Program-made: the position numbers and the translations under genes
Notes under the pieces: model-generated
What the model saw: only the letters and a program-made list of their open reading frames with translations
What the model was told of the DNA's origin: nothing
Databases searched by the model: none
Shown here: positions 23,090 through 33,424 of the stretch, piece by piece
Layout: each line of letters begins with the position of its first letter
How positions within the stretch are numbered: position 1 is the stretch's first letter
Origin: Ascarosepion bandense
Lineage: Eukaryota; Mollusca; Cephalopoda; Sepiida; Sepiidae
Reading direction: 5' to 3'
Assembly: GCA_037127315.1 (NCBI GenBank)
Contig: JBBBDQ010000421.1
Coordinates: forward strand, 1,241,001 to 1,305,000
DNA length: 64,000 bases

Positions 23090-23093
<4 letters not shown>
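22996..23093 (+). repeat. PLE terminal-repeat remainder
   Basis: Contains GAGCACTGTTTTAAATTAAT and GGACGTTGTAAAA, which also occur at 24160-24200, 31960-31995, 41741-41780 and 41848-41893. Marks sequence downstream of the hammerhead in this PLE terminal repeat. Confidence 0.6.

Positions 23094-23149
<56 letters not shown>
23094..23149. repeat. (TA)n microsatellite
   Basis: About 28 TA units. Confidence 0.95.
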
Positions 23150-23151
<2 letters not shown>

Positions 23152-24000
23152 AGCCCAATTATTAATTAAAAAAATTTCAAAAGTCAAAATTTTCCAATTT
23201 TACATATTCGAGTGTAGTAAAACATTTGCTATAAATATTCGTGAATTTGTATAAAAAGAATAAAAATCTTATCGAAGAATAATTATTTATTACAAAAAAA
23301 GTAGAGTCTAAAATTAAAAAACATAATTTTAGATAAATATGTTAATTAAATAAAAATTTAACAATATTGATATAGAATATTAATAAATTATGTACAGACT
23401 ATGAGTTTGACTTACTTGCACATATCTAAAACCACAGGAATTCACTAATTTGTTTCATTGTTTAGGCATGATTTTGACCATTTCTACTGCCGTGACTACT
23501 ACAGACCAGTCACTGTCGTCGTTAGATGGCATAATATTATCGCTAATGATTTTCCATAGATTCTGTACATTGGGTGGGCTGACGTTTTCCGCTTACAAGT
23601 ATTTCAGAAGTTGAATAACCATGTACCCAGAAATAGATGGTCTCAGAAAGAAAGATCAATGATATTCTTAGACATTGCAGCATTTTCTTACAATATTACT
23701 GGTAAATAAAGAATATTTGTTTACACTACAGCGTTTTCATATTTAGTTGTGAACAATCTTTTTTTTAAATAGATGTTTAGAAAGAGTTTTTGTTGTATGA
23801 CATTTTTTCCGTTTTCGTATAAATTTACCCGATTTTAGAACAATTATTTCGAGAATATTTACTCAAATTTTAAACATGATCGAATTTGTAAACTCGTAAT
23901 ATTTTTTCTAAACTTTAGTTTTCTACTCTTGTGTGCTATTTCTATTTGTCTGTCTCTCCCCTTTCTCTCTCCTTATTTCTCTCTCTTTCACTCTCTTCAC
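23150..24000. other. Non-coding AT-rich stretch
   Basis: Nothing recognised. Confidence 0.5.
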
Positions 24001-24008
24001 ACACACAG

Positions 24009-24060
24009 ACATATATATATATATATATATATACAAATGAATCTGTATATATCCAAAGCA

Positions 24061-24114
<54 letters not shown>

Positions 24115-24130
24115 AAATCAATATATATAT
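24009..24130. repeat. Compound (TA)n tracts
   Basis: Two TA runs separated by TCCAAATCAA-like spacers. Confidence 0.95.
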
Positions 24131-24159
24131 ATCCAAATCAATATGAACGAAGAAAAAAT

Positions 24160-24780
24160 TACAACGTTCAAAACATTAATTTAAAACAATGCTCAATATA
24201 GAAATAGAACAATGAATTATTATTATTAATTAGTACTTTAGAAAATGTGCAATTGCAGAACTGTATTTCTATAAAGAAAAAGAATATATGAAAGAAAAGA
24301 AAAAATACAGGAGTAGAAAGTGAAAGGGAAAAAATCAGAAAATGTAGAAAGGGGAGAAAGAGGAGGGACAATGGAAACGCTCAAGAGAGAAACATTTTAA
24401 ATTTTGGCCAGAAGCGAATTTTTTTTTTTTAATCATATCACCCCGAGCAAGGCGGTCACGCCACTGACGTGCAGGGGACTACGCAAGAGTGAAAAGATTT
24501 CGAAAAGAGAAAGCCGGAAACCACATCCTAAACAGGGAACAAGGGATAAGCCTCTGTACCTGTACAATAGAAGTGGGGGGAGTGTGAACCGGGCGATAGT
24601 TTAGTCTATCTACTCCAATTGAAAACAAATAAAAATAAAAAATAAGAAAAAGAAAAGTGAAAAGATTGGAAAAGAATTGCAGACAGATATAGACTTCAGT
24701 TACATTTTTTCAAGTTAAATCTTTTAGCATTTAAAGAAAAATTATGAAATCACATACACATACACAAACAAAAACATTAT
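24160..24780 (-). repeat. PLE terminal repeat and CT-rich module
   Basis: On the minus strand: a CT-rich block with AAATTTTGGCCAGAAG-type landmarks (inverse), the start of the hammerhead region reduced to a stump (GCAATTGCACATTTTCTAA), then GAGCATTGTTTTAAATTAAT. Same order as 31960-32770. A poly(A)-tailed SINE-like repeat is inserted at 24405-24640. Marks the outer edge of the PLE array of 24.2-34.4 kb. Confidence 0.65.
24405..24640 (-). mobile_element. Poly(A)-tailed SINE-like repeat
   Basis: Minus strand: CAATTGGAGTAGATAGACTA, CGCCCGGTTCACACTCC (B-box-like), GGATGTGGTTTCCGGCTTTC, then ACCGCCTTGCTCGGGGTGAT and a run of A. Matches the plus-strand copy at 48262-48620; part of the unit forms the satellite at 63371-64000. 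Tail and size suggest a SINE, but no clear A box is visible. Confidence 0.55.
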
Positions 24781-25038
24781 TTATAAAACATTTAAAAGAT
24801 AAAAAATATTTAAAAACATAAGACGAAAATATAAATTCATTAGAATAAAATAAATGATGAAGATGAAATAAATTTAAATCTAAATTTAAAATTAACATAG
24901 AAATTAAAAATTAATATAAATTAAATAAAAAATTCATAATATAATAAATTAAATTAAATAATATAATATAATGTAAATAAAACAAAATAAAAAATATATT
25001 ATAAAAATAATAATGACAATAAATACAAAATATATAAC
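24781..25038 (-). repeat. PLE 3' non-coding region
   Basis: Very AT-rich sequence that aligns with 32716-32975 (for example AATATATTATAAAA, ATATATAAC), the part between the PLE coding end and its CT-rich module. The R4 LINE inserted at its (TAA)n end. Confidence 0.5.

Positions 25039-25094
<56 letters not shown>
25039..25094. repeat. (TAA)n microsatellite, LINE target
   Basis: About 18 TAA units immediately 5' of the R4/Dong LINE, and the LINE's 3' end also runs into ATAATAATAAT. Dong of Bombyx (R4 clade) is known to insert in TAA repeats. Confidence 0.9.
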
Positions 25095-25095
<1 letters not shown>

Positions 25096-28000
25096 CTCCT
25101 ACACAAAGAATGTATCTTCAGGTCCCCACAACCAGGATAATCCTAATGATGGTCCTGAAAATTCACCAGCTAGATCTACAACCGTATATTTAAAGAAAGA
25201 AAAAATAAAATGGTCTCGTGAGGAGTACAAAGTCGTTATGACTGCATTTCATGAAGCGTTACTCAAACCTCAAAAAAACATGACTCGCCAAACATATGAC
25301 ATTTGGCGTAAAAAAGTTGGTCAAACAAATAGAAAGTATATTGACGAAAATAAATTGGCCAATGTACGTAGGTACATTATTCGTAATAACCGACTGTCAG
25401 AGGCTGAGATTCACGAAATTAAAAGAATTGTAACAAGAAGAGTCAAATCAACAAAATATGAAAAGGAACCGGAACCAGAAATAAAAAGTAATAACATCAA
25501 ACAAATCACAGGACATAATGTAGAAACCGTGAAACACGCAAATCACTGCGAAGATAATGATGTAAGTCTAAAAGTGCTGGAAAGGTGCGATCTGAGTCTG
25601 AGTCAGTTAAAAGACAAAAATAAAATTAGTTCAGAACACATCGAAGATAATTATTTGACTGAAAATAAGAACAATATACAGGAAGCCAAGATAGAAATAA
25701 AAAACCATCTAAGTCAAATACAAAGTATTACAATGGAGGAACGTGAACAGCTCCCAAAATTCCAACCAACAAAACAAAACCTCCGAACTATTAAATTGTA
25801 CAATGCAGCACTGAAATCAATACTGGATGAAGACCCGAATACAAATCTTAACGAAGTAATATATGCATCAGCAACAGCAGCAACAAAAAAATTAAACATC
25901 AAAATAAAAACAAGGCAGTCACGCAGACGTGAAGATCCACCTTGGAAAAGAAAAATCGAAAAAGAAATCGAACAACTAAGAAGTGAACTGTCAGTACTGG
26001 ATGAACTGAGTAGAGGAATAAATGTAAGAACTAGGAAAAGAAGAGCCGAAAAAAAATATAACATCAGGAATGAAAATGACGTCTTATCAAATAAAGAAAA
26101 AATAAAGCAAAAAATCCAACTGAAGGCTCAAAGAATAAGACGCTATGAAAAAAGAGCAAAATTTTACAGACAAAACAAGATCTTTCAGACTGATACAAAG
26201 AGATTTTACAGGGAAATAGGTAAAAAAAGAATTGAAGTGACAGTACCCCCCAGAATGGAAGAAGTCACACAGTTCTGGGAAAAGATATGGGCTTGCCCTA
26301 AAGAACCTAGCAAGGAAGTACATTGGATTACGCAGGAGATAGAACGAATGAAGAATAAACCCGAACAGACATGGTCTGGAATTACAGAAGATGATGTTAA
26401 ATTTGCACTAAAAAAAGCACACAATTGGAAAACTCCAGGTATAGATAAAATTCCTAACTTTTGGCTATATTATTTAAATGCAGCACATAAAAAAATAGCC
26501 AACGAACTCCAAGAAATGGTTGACGATCCCACTAAAATTCCTGCATGTATGACAAAAGGAATTACATTTCTTCTACCCAAGAATGGTGACACAAACAACC
26601 CGAAAAACTACAGACCAATTACATGTCTTCCGACAACATATAAACTACTAACATCTATTTTAACAAAACAAACATATTTATTCTTAGAAAGAAATGACAT
26701 GATACCGCTTGAACAAAAAGGGTGCAAACGTGGCTGTTATGGCTGTGAAGACCAATTGCTAATTAACAAAATGATCCTGGAAAACTGCTACAAGACAAAG
26801 AAAAATATTAGTACTGCCTGGATAGACTACCGAAAGGCATTCGATAGTGTGCCACATGAATGGATTTTAAAGACTTTAAATATATACCAGATATCGCCCG
26901 TCATCATCAATTTCATCAAACAGTGCATGTCTATATGGAAAACAACCCTTTACCTCAATCATATAAATGGAACCTATAAGTCTGATGAAATAAACATCAA
27001 AAGAGGTATATTTCAAGGTGATTCTTTATCTCCCTTACTATTCTGCATATCATTAATAGCACTAACCAGTCAACTTAATAAGACAGAATGTGGTTATAAA
27101 ATAGGCCAAAAGAAAATAAGCCATCTATTTTACATGGATGACTTAAAGTTATATGCTAAGAATGATAATGAGCTGGAAGGTCTTCTGCAAACTGTAAAAT
27201 GCTTCAGCGAAGACATTGGAATGAAATTTAATTTGAATAAATGTGCTAAAGCTACAGTTTTACGTGGATCAATACAAGAAACATCCTCAATTAGCCTAGA
27301 CCCTGCTGTAACAATAAAAGAATTGAAACCAGAAGAAGCTTATAAATACCTAGGTGTAAATGAGAGTGAAAACATTCACCATAAAAAAATGAAAGAAATA
27401 GTGCGTAAAGAGTACTATAGAAGGCTACGAATGATATTAAAAACTGAATTAAATTCACAGAATAGAGTTATGGCCATTAATAGCCTTGCAATCCCAGTTG
27501 TCCAATATAGCTTCAACATCTTAAACTGGACTCTAAACGACATCAGGCGAATGGATGCTAAAACAAGAAAGCTTCTTTCTAAGCATAGGATGCATCACCC
27601 AAAGGCTGATGTAGACCGTCTATACATACCCCGTAAAGAAGGTGGAAGGGGTCTTATTCAGCTGGAATTGTCATACAAGACAATAACTATTGGCTTACTA
27701 ACATACATAGAAACAACAAAGGATTGGATGATACAATTAGTAAGGCAACATGAAGAAAGAAAGAAAAAATATTCAATAATAAAAGAAGGCAGTAAATACA
27801 AACAAGAATTACAGTTAGTAGATTCTGTAGAAAAACAAAACAGTAGCCAAGAACCAACTATTGCGGCAAAAAATATGAAAATGAAAGCCAAAGATAAAGC
27901 TCTTGAAAAGATGAAACAGCGCTGGCAAGACAAACCTCTGCATGGCCAATATCCAGTACGTGCCAATAAATCCAATGTTGACAAAGTTAATACTCATCGA

Positions 28001-28831
28001 TGGTTACGTGCATCTGGATTAAAGTCTGAAACTGAAGGATTTATACTTGCAGCACAAGACCAAAGTCTTTTCACGAGAAACTTTCAGGCAAATATTATGC
28101 ATAATAATATGGATCCAAAATGCAGGTTTTGTGATAAACACCAAGAAACAATAGACCACCTAATCTCAGGCTGTTCTGTGCTTGCCCCAAATGAATATAA
28201 AAATCGCCACGATAGAGTTGGGCAATATTTACATTGGGCAATGTGCAAACATTATGGAAAAGCTGTAAACAAACACTGGTATGAACATCATCCAGCACCG
28301 GTTACAGAAATAGAAGATGTAACCATTCTATGGGATTACACCATCTACACAGACAGAAAAATTGAAGCAAACAGGCCAGACATTATTGTTAAAAACCAGA
28401 AGGAGAAAACTTGTCTATTAATTGATATGGCTTGTCCAGCGGATTGTAACATAGCAATCAAGGAATTTGAAAAACTGTCAAAATATAAAGACCTGGAAAT
28501 TGAAATAGAAAAAAATGTGGAAATTGAAAACAAGAGTTGTGCCAGTGATAGTAGGTGCACTTGGAATGTTAAAAAATGGAACAAAACAACACATTGAAAG
28601 AATCCCTGGAAACCCCAGCTTAAGAGATATACAAAAAATTGTCTTATTAAGTACAGCCCACACACTAAGGAAAACGTTATCTATGTAATGCTGGGGATGA
28701 TAGGGAAGATAGAAAAACATGAAATGGAGTCATAACAACACGCCACTACCTGCCTTAGGTCTCCCCGCAGACTTGGTTGGTAGTGAGACCAATGCAGAAA
28801 TCGAAATATGATGAAAAATGACATAATAATA
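25095..28831 (+). mobile_element. R4/Dong-clade non-LTR retrotransposon, near full length
   Basis: About 3.7 kb from a (TAA)n tract to a 3' tail GACATAATAATAAT. It holds one long ORF with RT and a C-terminal restriction-like endonuclease, the layout of the R2/R4 group. A 3' untranslated part of about 230 bp (28598-28831) is shared with the other copies here. It lies inside AT-rich PLE sequence of the array at 24.2-34.4 kb. Confidence 0.9.
25238..28597 (+). CDS. R4/Dong-type LINE polyprotein: reverse transcriptase and restriction-like endonuclease
   Basis: 1119 codons. The protein nicks target DNA and primes reverse transcription of its own RNA at the nick. Residues ~430-700 are the RT: PKNYRPITCLPTTYKLL, catalytic Asp530 in WIDYRKAFDSV, RRGIFQGDSLSPLLF-like block (here KRGIFQGDSLSPLLF), and YMDD at 632-635. 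A CCHC finger follows (C962, C965, H974, C979), then the restriction-like nuclease with PD at 1047-1048 and Asp1063 in LLIDMACP. No N-terminal zinc finger seen; residues ~200-330 are highly basic. The frame is open upstream to the TAA tract without another ATG, so the true start is unsure. The last 27 residues are out of frame: A7 near 28508 replaces A6 found in two other copies, removing a conserved C-terminal tail of about 55-60 residues. RT core intact; full activity doubtful. Confidence 0.9.
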   Translation: MTAFHEALLKPQKNMTRQTYDIWRKKVGQTNRKYIDENKLANVRRYIIRNNRLSEAEIHEIKRIVTRRVKSTKYEKEPEPEIKSNNIKQITGHNVETVKHANHCEDNDVSLKVLERCDLSLSQLKDKNKISSEHIEDNYLTENKNNIQEAKIEIKNHLSQIQSITMEEREQLPKFQPTKQNLRTIKLYNAALKSILDEDPNTNLNEVIYASATAATKKLNIKIKTRQSRRREDPPWKRKIEKEIEQLRSELSVLDELSRGINVRTRKRRAEKKYNIRNENDVLSNKEKIKQKIQLKAQRIRRYEKRAKFYRQNKIFQTDTKRFYREIGKKRIEVTVPPRMEEVTQFWEKIWACPKEPSKEVHWITQEIERMKNKPEQTWSGITEDDVKFALKKAHNWKTPGIDKIPNFWLYYLNAAHKKIANELQEMVDDPTKIPACMTKGITFLLPKNGDTNNPKNYRPITCLPTTYKLLTSILTKQTYLFLERNDMIPLEQKGCKRGCYGCEDQLLINKMILENCYKTKKNISTAWIDYRKAFDSVPHEWILKTLNIYQISPVIINFIKQCMSIWKTTLYLNHINGTYKSDEINIKRGIFQGDSLSPLLFCISLIALTSQLNKTECGYKIGQKKISHLFYMDDLKLYAKNDNELEGLLQTVKCFSEDIGMKFNLNKCAKATVLRGSIQETSSISLDPAVTIKELKPEEAYKYLGVNESENIHHKKMKEIVRKEYYRRLRMILKTELNSQNRVMAINSLAIPVVQYSFNILNWTLNDIRRMDAKTRKLLSKHRMHHPKADVDRLYIPRKEGGRGLIQLELSYKTITIGLLTYIETTKDWMIQLVRQHEERKKKYSIIKEGSKYKQELQLVDSVEKQNSSQEPTIAAKNMKMKAKDKALEKMKQRWQDKPLHGQYPVRANKSNVDKVNTHRWLRASGLKSETEGFILAAQDQSLFTRNFQANIMHNNMDPKCRFCDKHQETIDHLISGCSVLAPNEYKNRHDRVGQYLHWAMCKHYGKAVNKHWYEHHPAPVTEIEDVTILWDYTIYTDRKIEANRPDIIVKNQKEKTCLLIDMACPADCNIAIKEFEKLSKYKDLEIEIEKNVEIENKSCASDSRCTWNVKKWNKTTH

Positions 28832-29545
28832 ATATGGATCCAAAATGCAAGTTTTGTGATAAACACCAAGAAACAATAGACCACCTAATCTCTGGCTGTT
28901 CTGTGCTTGCCCCAAATGAATATAAAAATCGCCACGATAGAGTTGGGCAATATTTACATTGGGCAATGTGCAAACATTATGGAAAAGCTGTAAACAAACA
29001 CTGGTATGAACATCACCCAGCACCGGTTACAGAAATAGAAGATGTAACCATTCTATGGGATTACACCATCTACACAGACAGAAAAATTGAAGCAAACAGG
29101 CCAGACATTATTGTTAAAAACCAGAAGGAGAAAACTTGTCTATTAATTGATATGGCTTGTCCAGCGGATTGTAACATAGCAATCAAGGAATTTGAAAAAC
29201 TGTCAAAATATAAAGACCTGGAAATTGAAATAGAAAAAAATGTGGAAATTGAAAACAAGAGTTGTGCCAGTGATAGTAGGTGCACTTGGAATGATAAAAA
29301 ATGGAACAAAACAACACATTGAAAGAATCCCTGGAAACCCCAGCTTAAGAGATATACAAAAAATTGTCTTATTAAGTACAGCCCACACACTAAGGAAAAC
29401 TTTATCTATGTAATGCTAGGGATGACGGGGAAGATAGAAAAACATGAAATGGAGCCATAACAACACGCCACGATATCTCCCCGCAGACTTGGTTGGTAGT
29501 GAGACCAAAGCAGAAATCGAAATATGATGAAAAATGACATGATAA
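28832..29545 (+). pseudogene. 5'-truncated R4/Dong LINE copy
   Basis: Begins mid-element, in the CCHC finger region (MDPKCKFCDKHQ at 28834), right at the 3' tail of the upstream copy, and repeats its last ~720 bp with only a handful of differences. It includes the whole endonuclease, the same A7 frameshift, and the 3' region. The open frame 28834-29322 (162 codons) is a fragment lacking the RT. It could be a nested 5'-truncated insertion into the first copy's TAA tail, or a tandem duplication; the shared frameshift fits either. Confidence 0.85.
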
Positions 29546-29689
29546 TAAATATAAAAATAAAAAACAAAAATAAGAATAATAATTAATAACAATAAATAAA
29601 AAATGTATATATAAATATTTGGCACTTCATTACTAACAGTAATTATCGAGTACAATAAAATATACTTCCGACAATAATTAGATCCTAAT
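29546..29689 (-). repeat. PLE 3' non-coding region, continued
   Basis: AT-rich DNA ending in AACAGTAATTATCGAGTACA, which also occurs at 33420-33440 and, inverted, near 46385. It is the far side of the PLE sequence into which the R4 copies inserted. Confidence 0.55.
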
Positions 29690-31960
29690 TTGTAATAACA
29701 AATGAAGATAAAATAATATAGGAAGAAATATTTTATAGTTAGAGCAAATTCTCAAAATAATAAACTTTATACAATAAAATGTTTACAATTGCTATAAATT
29801 CATACCTTAGATTTAGTAATACTAGTAGGATTTCCATTTTTTCTTGCAGACAGAGGAAACATGGTTCGTTCACCTATCTAGAGATTCTAACTTGTTTGAG
29901 AATTTTTCACTTAACTTTAAGTGTTTTATTTTTCTCTTTTTACTTCCAAAAGTATTTAGCAATTGATATCATATTTCCCTTGTTCTTATTAGTAAAAGAT
30001 GAGAGATTATTGTAAAAGCTCTTATTAAAATGGTTCATTGTATTACTAATATGAATTTAAGTAACACTTGAATTTTCTACTGATGAAATAGAGCACATAT
30101 AGACAAGGGAGTTAGTCAAACACGTGTTAGATAAAGGGCATTGGTCAGGATTTATACAATTGCATACGTTTTTACCGTGGTGCAAATTAAGAAGAATAGT
30201 AGAATTACTATTGTTACTTTATTGTTATGTAAATTAATATTTTTCTAAATTCTTAGTGCAACTATAACTAAGTTTTAAAGTGTTCCGATTGAAAATTTTA
30301 CTTAAAAGTTTATTTTTAGAAAAATGTTTTTCAATTAAATTTTATAAATTTATATATCAGTTTAATATTAACTAGTTGATTAAATGGAAGATTGTCATAT
30401 GATTTTTCTGTTTCTATTTTTGTTTCTGGAAGAACTATATTCTTCCACAAAACTAATCTCAAAAGATCTAAATCCGCTATCCCTAAGAATTTTATCGTAA
30501 ATAGTTTTAAGTTTTTCAATATTTCTTTGCTAGAGGAGTGTAGGTTTACGCGACGTTCAACCGATGATAAAATATGTTTTATAACAGATGGTGGATGATT
30601 AGAGCTAGGGTTTACATAAATTGGGTTAGCGTTGTTTTTCATGTAAGGTTATTTCATGTAAAATTATTGGAAACCAAGTCTAACGTTACGTCTAAGAAAT
30701 CAATTTGTTTTATATTAGAATTAATAATTACGCTAAGACCAAAAGATTTAAGAACTCTGTGGATTAATTTTCTAAGTTTATCAACCTTACCTCCAGTAGA
30801 TTTATTTACTATCATGAGTCCATCATCTCTATAAACCCCTATATTATTTAAATCAATGTCTTCATATGCAGTGAGGTTGTACAAAAGAAACAATCTAACT
30901 AAATCTAAATGTTCTACAGAATCCAGAGATTCCATAGATAAATCAAAATTATCAGTCGGATTTTTAATCCACTGTTCATTATCGTGAATAAGGACTGGCT
31001 TTTTGCAGTTCAAAACCATGTAGATTTCCTCTTTTGAAATGTTTGAATAAAATTCAGCAAATTCCAGTGCCAGATGGAATAGGTTTTTAGATATAGATGG
31101 ATAAAAATCAACAATATCAAATTAAAGAAAAGTACAATTGTTTTTGTCGTGGATGTTCTTGAACCAATGGATTACTTCCAAAGTACCATTCCACTCTATA
31201 AGTTTAAATTGATTTTTTATTTGCAGGTTTACTCGTTCTAATATTATTTTACAATTTTACCAATCTCTGATTTAGTTGGGTTGATAATTCCATTAGGTAC
31301 TTTTCGGTGAAATTCAGGCTTGTGATCTTTTAATAATACATAAGCCTCATTCGTAGTAATTTTTGCAACTCTATCACTGATTTTTGATTTGTCAGTGATT
31401 AGTTTATGCGAAAGGTTAATTGTATCAATGTAATTAAATTGTTCTATGTAGATTTTTTATAGTTATTCATTAAATTTTTCTTTATAAGAGCTTTGTACTC
31501 CTTGGGATCCATTTTATAATTATTAGAAGCTTTGTTCGATTTCACAAAAATCTGATTAGATTCATTTATATTCCAAACAGTGAATCAAAATGTTTTTGAA
31601 ATTTGTTTTTACGTTATGGAAAGTTATATTATTTATAATATCAAATAAGTCACTCTCAAAGTTAAGGAGTTTGTCAATGAGAGGCGCAGTATTTAGATTT
31701 TCTAAATCTATAAGTATCCTTAGTATTGGAAACATCATTGTCTTTAATGGAAAAATGTGCTTTCCATCTCATCCTTCGTATAAGATCTTCAGTCTTTAAG
31801 ACTAACTTTTGAAAGTACTCCTGCTTGTTTGAATAGGAATATTTTTCAGCGAACTGTGGAAATTAACTTTATCCATGTTCCAATTTATATTAATGGCAAG
31901 AGTGCTCAACCTTGAATAGGAACAAATCATCCAAATGAATAAGGAAGGAAGAAAATAATT
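29690..31960 (-). pseudogene. Penelope-like retroelement (YRDDG type), broken
   Basis: Read on the minus strand from ~31960. Motifs in order: HKPEFHRKVPNG.INPTKSEIGK (31250-31330), RT motif A FDIVDFYPSI at 31091-31121 with a stop just before it, motif C VYRDDG at 30819-30838 within a 121-codon open piece (30654-31019), IDFLDVTLDLVS, then after a frameshift YVNPSSNHPPSVIKHIL (30331-30642), a KIFNRN-like block, and decayed GIY-YIG sequence to ~29800. PLEs combine RT with a GIY-YIG nuclease and act at nuclear DNA. YRDDG and the PPSVIK block resemble cnidarian-type PLEs. Many frameshifts and stops; dead. Its 5' side joins a terminal repeat with a hammerhead (32055-32116). Confidence 0.85.
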
Positions 31961-32165
31961 GCAACGTTCAAAACAGTAATTTAAAACAGTGCTCAATATA
32001 AAGATAAAGCATTGAATATTTATTATAGATTATTTAGAAAATGTGCAAACTACAAACTACTACAAAATTGTACATTTTGCTTCGACATTAAAAGAACAAT
32101 GTCTCATCAGGTAGTTATTAATGATGATAATAAAAGTTTTATTTAAAAAGAAAAATTTAGAAAAC
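31961..32165 (-). repeat. PLE pseudo-LTR with hammerhead
   Basis: Minus strand: AACTACCTGATGAG hammerhead start, GCACATTTTCTAAATAATC, GAGCACTGTTTTAAATTACT, GAACGTTGCAATTATT. It sits upstream of the PLE at 29690-31960 and downstream of the copy at 33425-34257, i.e. at the junction of a head-to-tail pair. Confidence 0.75.
32055..32116 (-). ncRNA. Hammerhead ribozyme (PLE family), one core change
   Basis: Minus strand: stem I AACTAC/GTAGTT perfect, CTGATGA, stem II ACATT/AATGT, GAAG (A15.1 to G, giving G-U), stem III CAAAAT/ATTTTG with loop GTACA, then T-A before cleavage. Three full stems; the single change at 15.1 may lower activity. Confidence 0.8.
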
Positions 32166-32169
32166 AATA

Positions 32170-32770
32170 CTTCCATTTATTTTAGGATATTTTTTTTCAT
32201 ACAAGGTAAAAAGATAGTAAAAAGGAGGAAGGGAAGGAAAAGGGAGAAAAAGATCAGAAATCAAGGAAAGTAAAAAGGAGAGGGGAAGATATAGAAGAAA
32301 TAGAAAGTGAAAAAGAAAAGAAGTGAGAAAATATAGAGAGGAAAAAACTAATGGAAAAGGCTAAGAGAGAGAAATTTTAAATTTTGGCTGGAAGTGAATT
32401 TCAGAAAGATATTAACCTCGGTTACACGGTGTCTAGGCTCAAATCTTTTGGTATTTAAAAAATCTGTACTTTTATAAAAAAAAAAAAGTGAGGGGAAGAA
32501 GAAAAGGAAAGATACAGAAGAAAAAGAAAGTGAAGAGAAAAACAATGAGAAAATGTAAAGAGGGAAGAAAGGGAAAAGACAGTGGAAACAACCAAGAGAG
32601 AAATTTTAAGTTTTGGCCGAAAGTGAATTGCAGAGAGATATAGACGTCAGCAGTTACATTGTTTCAAGTTAAATCTTTTGGCATTGAAAAAAATAATGAA
32701 ATCACATATACAAACAGAAAAATCATTCATAAAACGTAAAATAAAGGATATTTAAAATACATAATACAAA
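32170..32770 (-). repeat. CT-rich PLE module (tandem, two to three units)
   Basis: On the plus strand GA-rich sequence with the landmark GAGAGAAATTTTAAATTTTG at about 32370 and 32597 followed by GAATT-CAGA-GATAT. The same module lies at 24290-24780 and, on the other strand, 46800-47310. Confidence 0.6.
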
Positions 32771-33093
32771 GATATAAGTTAATTAGACCTAATATAATAA
32801 ATTAGAAAGATAAAATAAAATAAATTTAAATTAAAATAAAACTAAAAATTAAAATTAATATAAAAATTATATTAAAATAATATAACATAATATAAATACA
32901 ATAAAATAAATAAAAGAATATATTATAAAATTAGTAATAATAATAAATATGAAATAAAAAATATATAACAAAATAATAAAATATAATAATAAAATAATAA
33001 TTATAAAATAAAAATAATGAAATAATAATAAATATAAAATAAAAATAAAAATTAAGTATAATAAATAATGACAAATAAATAAGAATACAGTAA
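32771..33093 (-). repeat. AT-rich PLE 3' non-coding region
   Basis: Very AT-rich; aligns with 24781-25038. No coding frame. Confidence 0.5.
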
Positions 33094-33394
33094 GTCAGGC
33101 AGTCAGTTAAGTGCCATACGTGATACACGCGTTGGGCGATCATGTCTCGAAAGAGACATGACTGACTGGGCAGAAGATTATCCCGCAGTAGGTTCCCATT
33201 GCTTTCGGCGGTAGACTGGTTGCCGACCAAGGTTATAGAACCCAATCTGTCCTGCTATTTAACCCATAACTGGAGGGAAGAGACGGATTAATACCTTTCC
33301 TAAGGGTATTTGCGCGTAAGTGAATATAATGGATTCAACTGGAATTCGAACTCGGCTCGTTCCGAGCCGATATCTACTGTACCACAACGCACAA
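33094..33394 (-). mobile_element. tRNA-derived SINE, copy 4
   Basis: Full length on the minus strand: head at the right (near 33394), GTTCGAATTCC B box, shared body, end CACTTAACTGACTGCCTGAC. Inserted in the PLE 3' non-coding region. Body hairpin CATGTCTC / GAGACATG intact. Confidence 0.9.
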
Positions 33395-33424
33395 GAACAC
33401 AGTACATAGTTAAAACTACTAACA

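Noticed and set aside
23929..24201. Ile/Tyr-rich open frames
   Set aside because: Products of (TA)n tracts, as are those at 9168-9563, 40722-40934, 46942-47472 and 53903-54243.
25039..25094. CRISPR-like or coding poly-Asn repeat
   Set aside because: Simple TAA microsatellite with no spacers; stop codons in one frame.
27658..28720. Minus-strand frames opposite the R4 ORF
   Set aside because: Antisense shadows of a clearly coding plus-strand frame; the same frames recur opposite the other R4 copies.
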